Positions 60,085-64,000 of a stretch of DNA of 64,000 bases are shown here, piece after piece. This stretch comes from Pseudomonas viridiflava (GTDB taxonomy: Bacteria; Pseudomonadota; Gammaproteobacteria; Pseudomonadales; Pseudomonadaceae): positions 62,001 through 126,000 of the forward strand of contig UVIF01000024.1 in NCBI GenBank assembly GCA_900596015.1, read 5' to 3'. The position numbers were made by a program, and so were the translations under genes. The notes beneath the pieces are model-generated. The model had not been told where the DNA came from and made no database searches. It worked only from the letters and a program-made list of their open reading frames with translations. The first letter of the stretch is position 1. The number at the start of each line of letters is the position of its first letter.

Positions 60085-62997
60085 TCAACAGGCCAGTTCG
60101 TCCAGCACCTGCGCCACGCAGTCGACGAAGAAATCCACGCTTTGTCGGGTGGTTACCATCGGCGGCTTGATCTTGAGGATGTTCAGGTGGTCACCGGTGG
60201 GCTGCATGAAGATGCCCAGTTCCCGCAACCGCTCGCACAGCAACGCCGTCTCCTGCGTCGCCGGCGCCAGGCTATGGCGATCGCGCACCAGTTCCAGACC
60301 CAGATAGAACCCGGACCCGTGCACGGCGCCCACCAGCGGATGCTGGTCGAGCAACGCTTGCAAGCGCGCCTTGAAATGCCCGCCGACCACCTTTGCGTTC
60401 TCCCACAGCCCCTCTTCGGCCATCACATCGAGCACTGCCAGGCCGATGCGGCAACTGACCGGGCTGCCACCGGACGATGAGAAGAAATACCCCTCGGCCT
60501 CCAGTGCCTCGGCAATTTCGCGACGGGTAATCACCGCACCCAGGGGGTGACCATTGCCCATGCCCTTGGCCATGGTGATGATGTCCGGCACCACGCCTTG
60601 CTGTTCGAACCCCCAGAAGTACTCGCCCAGACGCCCGTAGCCGACCTGCACTTCGTCGGCGATGCACAGCCCGCCCCGCGCGCGAACGCGGTCATAGACC
60701 TGTTGCAGGTAGCCCTCGGGCAAGGCTATGCCGCCGGCATTGCCGTACACCGGCTCGCAGATGAAACCGGCCAGCCGGCGGCCCTGCGCATCCAGCTGAC
60801 GCAAGGTGTCGTCGACACTGCGGACGTAGCCTGCAGTGGAGTCGGCGCCGCGGAAGGTACCGCGGTAGCTGTTGGCCGCCATGACCGGATGGACCCAGTC
60901 CGGTCGCGTGCTCAACGCCTGCGGGTTGTCGGCGATGGAGGTGGAAATGGCATCGGTGGCAACCGACCAGCCATGGTAGGCCTCGAGCATGCTGAGCATG
61001 TCGCGCCCGCCGCTGGCTGCCCAGGCCAGGCGGATCGCCAGATCGTTGGCCTCGGTGCCGCTGTTGACCAGAAAAACGCGATCGAAACCTGGCGGCGCGA
61101 GTGCCAGCAGGCGCTCGGAAAACTCGGCGATCGCTGCATAGTGAAAGCGTGAGTTGGTATTGAGCAGTGACCATTGCCGCGCCGCCACCTGGGCCATGCG
61201 CGGGTGTCCATGGCCAAGCACCGCGACGTTGTTGAGCATGTCCAGGTACGACTGGCCGTGCATGTCGATCAGATGGTTGCGCCAGCCGCGCTCGATCTGC
61301 GGCGGCGCCTGGTAATAATGCTTCTGCGAGCGAGCGAAACTGGCGTCGCGCCGCTGCAGCAGCAGACCCGCGTCGGGCGGTAGCGGCGCGTTGCAATCCA
61401 TGCCGAGCACCCTTGCCGGCGACGGGCACAGGGACTGCCAGGCCGCCGCCCGCGCTGGCGTGCAGAACAGTGGCGGGCTCACATCCGGGCTGCGGCACAA
61501 CTGCACCAGCAGCGCACCCTCGACCTTGCCCAACGGTGCACCCGCAGCCAGCACGGTCGCCGCCGGGCTTGGGCAGTCGAGCCCCCATAGGTGCAGGCTC
61601 AAGGAAGGACCTTCGAGCACCACGCTGGCATCTGCCAACCGCTTCAGCGTGCCAGCCCAGGGCGCCTGCAGGTTGGTGCCCGGCGGCGCCTGAACCTGCA
61701 CGTGCAGCGCGCAGGTCGCCGACGCCGCGCTGGTATCGATGCGGGTACGCGAGAGGCGATACTCACCATACCCAGTGCAGGCCCAGCCGCTGCCCGCTGC
61801 GGCATCGCTCAGCAGCCGTTCGTCGATATTCGCTTGCTCCCAATTGCCGTCCGCGAAATGCTCGCTCAGCACGCTCAAGTCCACTCGACAAACTGTCGAA
61901 TGCGTCACGCCGGCAAACAAAGGCAATATGCCATCTCCGGCTGATTCGGGTATGCTCTGCCCCACACTGCTGAAAATTGCCGCTTCCATCAATTCGAATG
62001 GTTCTGCGGTAGCTATGTCGAAGATTTCCCACTCATGCTCGACATTGGCCCGGATATAGTCGTTGTCCGGCGCCACGCTCAGCTGCCGGGCGCTGCTCGA
62101 CACCAGCACCGCCGCCCGCAGCACCACCAAGGGCCATAACGCACGCAGCTCCGATTCCTCGAGCGGATTGACCCGATGATAGGCTGCCACTGCCGGCAAT
62201 ACCGCGAACGGATCGCCATGGCCATGATGCAGCAGCGCAGCGCAGGTCGCCGCCAGGTCCGCCACCCGCCAGGTGTGCACCAGATCACCGAAGTCGATCA
62301 GGCCCGCAAGCTGCCAGTGCAGGTCGGCATCACGCTGCCAGACACTGTTGTCATCGGTGATGTCCAGATGCACCGCCTGCAGCGGCAGATCGGCACTGAC
62401 CGCACCCAGTCGACGCTGCGCCTGGAACGCCATTTCGACCACCCGGCCGCGCTGCCCCGGATCGCCAAGCGCCGGCAACAGATGATCAAGCAACTTATGC
62501 GCATGTCGCGGGTCCCATTGCAGCGTGCGCGCAAGGCCAGGGTGTTGAAAGTCGAGCAAGGCGCGGTCTACCTCGCCGCACAGCTGACCGATGCGCGCGA
62601 TCGCCACCGGCCCCAGATGCTTGAGGCGAGTCAGCGGCTGACCGTCCAGATAGCTCAACACGCGCATCTGCAGGCGCTGCTGGCCCAGGTGTACGGCAAG
62701 GGTGTCGCGACCGTCGAGGGCAGCCAGTGCCTGTGGTACTGCAAGGCCGTGGCCGGCCAGATGTCGCATCGCCTCATGCTGGGCCGCGAGCGCCTGAGGG
62801 GCCGCGTCGTCGTGACAGAACTTCAGCACCCAGCGATGCTGGGCGCTTTCCACGCGAAAATTGAGGTCTTGCTGGCTGCCCAGGCTGTGCAGCTGACCTT
62901 GCAAGCCGTAATGCTCGAACAACAATGCCTGCGCCTGTTCGATACTCACCACGGGGTTGGGACGACTGGCGCGATGCACGAGCGTGTCGAGCGGCAT
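60085..62997 (-). CDS. three-part protein: APH-type kinase domain, degenerate M23-like domain, class III aminotransferase
   Basis: 970 residues. Residues ~20-330 form an aminoglycoside-phosphotransferase-like kinase (QQDLNFRVES, LQAVHLDITDDNSV as Brenner-type loop, LIDFGDLVHTW). Residues ~340-560 are poorly conserved; parts recall an M23 peptidase domain of homologous fusions but the zinc motifs (HxH) are lacking. Residues ~565-965 are a class III PLP aminotransferase (GHGHPRMAQVA, NSGTEANDLAIRLA, YHGWSVATDAIS, CIADEVQVGYGRLG, PLP lysine in TMAKGMGNGHPLGAV). Known members of this fusion are poorly characterised; ethanolamine-phosphate phospho-lyase-like chemistry is one possibility. ATG 62997 chosen; the upstream extension has no family features. 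Confidence 0.85.
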   Translation of the reverse strand: MPLDTLVHRASRPNPVVSIEQAQALLFEHYGLQGQLHSLGSQQDLNFRVESAQHRWVLKFCHDDAAPQALAAQHEAMRHLAGHGLAVPQALAALDGRDTLAVHLGQQRLQMRVLSYLDGQPLTRLKHLGPVAIARIGQLCGEVDRALLDFQHPGLARTLQWDPRHAHKLLDHLLPALGDPGQRGRVVEMAFQAQRRLGAVSADLPLQAVHLDITDDNSVWQRDADLHWQLAGLIDFGDLVHTWRVADLAATCAALLHHGHGDPFAVLPAVAAYHRVNPLEESELRALWPLVVLRAAVLVSSSARQLSVAPDNDYIRANVEHEWEIFDIATAEPFELMEAAIFSSVGQSIPESAGDGILPLFAGVTHSTVCRVDLSVLSEHFADGNWEQANIDERLLSDAAAGSGWACTGYGEYRLSRTRIDTSAASATCALHVQVQAPPGTNLQAPWAGTLKRLADASVVLEGPSLSLHLWGLDCPSPAATVLAAGAPLGKVEGALLVQLCRSPDVSPPLFCTPARAAAWQSLCPSPARVLGMDCNAPLPPDAGLLLQRRDASFARSQKHYYQAPPQIERGWRNHLIDMHGQSYLDMLNNVAVLGHGHPRMAQVAARQWSLLNTNSRFHYAAIAEFSERLLALAPPGFDRVFLVNSGTEANDLAIRLAWAASGGRDMLSMLEAYHGWSVATDAISTSIADNPQALSTRPDWVHPVMAANSYRGTFRGADSTAGYVRSVDDTLRQLDAQGRRLAGFICEPVYGNAGGIALPEGYLQQVYDRVRARGGLCIADEVQVGYGRLGEYFWGFEQQGVVPDIITMAKGMGNGHPLGAVITRREIAEALEAEGYFFSSSGGSPVSCRIGLAVLDVMAEEGLWENAKVVGGHFKARLQALLDQHPLVGAVHGSGFYLGLELVRDRHSLAPATQETALLCERLRELGIFMQPTGDHLNILKIKPPMVTTRQSVDFFVDCVAQVLDELAC

Positions 62998-63264
62998 GAA
63001 TGAAACCTCGATGGGCTGATTTGCAAGTACTGTAGCGGTTCGCCGCGCAGGATTTCCACCGTCGGCAACGCTACCGCTCGCGACACGATCGCGCAGCCAG
63101 GCTGCCGTTGAACCACGTCGCACCAGGCCTGTGTCGTCCACGAACAGGCCTGGCGCGGAACACCGTTGCACATTCGTTTGACAAACCGGGCTTGCACCGC
63201 CGCGCCCATCCACACAAGCTAGGCTGCAACGAATCATTGTCAGCTCAGGAAGAAGGCTTTCGAC
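62998..63264. other. divergent gap between the fused aminotransferase and rfbB
   Basis: 267 bp, should hold promoters for both genes. No REP, stem-loop or strong box could be recognised. Confidence 0.5.
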
Positions 63265-64000
63265 ATGCGCATTCTCATCACCGGCGGCGCCGGTTTCATT
63301 GGCTCGGCACTGGTGCGTCACCTGATCGCCAACACCGAGCACGAAGTACTCAACCTCGACAAGCTGACCTACGCCGGCAACCTCGAATCACTGGCGGAAA
63401 TCGCCAGCGACAGCCGTTACGAATTCGTCCAGGCCGACATTGCCGACCAGGCCGCGGTCAGCGCCGTGCTGGCGCGCTTCCAGCCCCACGCGATCATGCA
63501 CCTGGCGGCCGAATCCCACGTCGACCGCTCCATCGACGGGCCGGGCGAGTTCATCCAGACCAACGTGGTCGGCACCTACGCCCTGCTCGAAGCCACCCGT
63601 GGCTACTGGCAGCACCTCCCGGCGGCCGAACGCGAAGCCTTTCGCTTCCACCATATTTCCACCGACGAGGTCTACGGCGACCTGCATGGCGTGGACGACC
63701 TGTTCACTGAAACCACACCGTACGCACCAAGCTCGCCGTACTCGGCCAGCAAGGCGGCCTCCGACCACCTGGTGCGCGCCTGGCAGCGCACCTACGGCCT
63801 GCCCGTGCTGATCACCAACTGCTCGAACAACTACGGCCCGTATCACTTCCCGGAAAAACTCATTCCGCTGGTGATTCTCAATGCCCTGGCCGGCAAACCA
63901 CTGCCGGTGTATGGCAACGGCATGCAAGTGCGTGACTGGCTGTACGTCGAAGACCATGCCCGCGCCCTGTTCAAGGTCGTCACCGAAGGCGTGGTCGGCG
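63265..64000 (+). CDS. rfbB: dTDP-glucose 4,6-dehydratase (3' end beyond the window)
   Basis: 245 codons are visible from ATG 63265 before the edge. MRILITGGAGFIGSALVRHL (NAD site), HLAAESHVDRSIDGP, HISTDEVYGDLHG, the active-site PYSASKAASDHLVRAW (Tyr/Lys) and NNYGPYHFPEKLIPL are family-specific. It makes dTDP-4-keto-6-deoxyglucose, the first intermediate toward dTDP-L-rhamnose for surface polysaccharide. Probably the first gene of an rfbBDAC-type operon. An aggaag ribosome site precedes the ATG. Confidence 0.96.
   Translation, partial: MRILITGGAGFIGSALVRHLIANTEHEVLNLDKLTYAGNLESLAEIASDSRYEFVQADIADQAAVSAVLARFQPHAIMHLAAESHVDRSIDGPGEFIQTNVVGTYALLEATRGYWQHLPAAEREAFRFHHISTDEVYGDLHGVDDLFTETTPYAPSSPYSASKAASDHLVRAWQRTYGLPVLITNCSNNYGPYHFPEKLIPLVILNALAGKPLPVYGNGMQVRDWLYVEDHARALFKVVTEGVVG

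Noticed and set aside
62998..63342. Longer start for the fused aminotransferase
   Set aside because: It would overlap the rfbB start and encodes low-complexity sequence lacking family features.

Overview
The window looks like a chromosomal stretch of a fluorescent Pseudomonas, most likely of the P. putida group. Coding is dense and GC-rich, several operons are recognisably pseudomonad (dgcAB-ETF, gbdR, cdhR-caiX-cdhCAB, cbcXWV, betIBA, metK-tktA-epd-pgk-fba), and REP palindromes of the classical Pseudomonas type fill many intergenic gaps. No tRNA, rRNA, CRISPR array, integrase or transposase was seen. The species call is inference from gene content only.

Layout. 1-4443: the end of an OafA-type O-acyltransferase with a SGNH domain, then an RHS/TccC-like protein with an unrecognised C-terminal domain. 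4504-12353 (minus): an operon for oxidative demethylation of dimethylglycine (dipeptidase, DUF5943 protein, dgcA, dgcB, ETF alpha, ETF beta). 12724-13824: three small genes. 14063-19046: the carnitine regulon, cdhR diverging from caiX-cdhC-cdhA-cdhB. 19187-21048 (minus): a two-gene ATPase plus HNH-like cassette that resembles an anti-phage ATPase/nuclease pair. 21255-30851: gbdR, the choline/betaine ABC transporter cbcXWV and betIBA. Together the first half takes up choline, betaine and carnitine, oxidises choline to betaine, converts carnitine to betaine, and demethylates dimethylglycine with electrons passing to ETF.

31026-44125 holds housekeeping and accessory genes: a TldD/TldE-like pair, an MFS exporter, DEAD-box helicase dbpA, an HI0933-family flavoprotein, a YccS-family membrane protein, an ElaA acetyltransferase, a small winged-helix protein, a YgjP-type metallopeptidase and a REC-PAS-GGDEF-EAL regulator. 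44352-53340 is the central-carbon and SAM block: fba, three small envelope proteins, pgk, epd and tktA on minus, facing a regulator-methyltransferase plus metK on plus, with a perfect 13-bp inverted repeat between the two divergent units. 53593-64000: a DUF1090 protein, a MAPEG protein, an MFS transporter, a CPA1 antiporter, an OprD-family porin, agmatine deiminase, a three-part kinase/M23-like/aminotransferase protein, and the 5' part of rfbB, cut by the window edge.

The points most worth a second look are the ATPase/HNH-like cassette (19187-21048), the uncharacterised C-terminal domain of the RHS protein, the 21-bp-phased direct repeats upstream of cbcX and caiX (probable GbdR and CdhR sites), the inverted repeat upstream of the regulator-metK operon, a missing Fe-S cysteine in DgcA, and tandemly amplified REP cassettes with periods of 104 to 131 bp.
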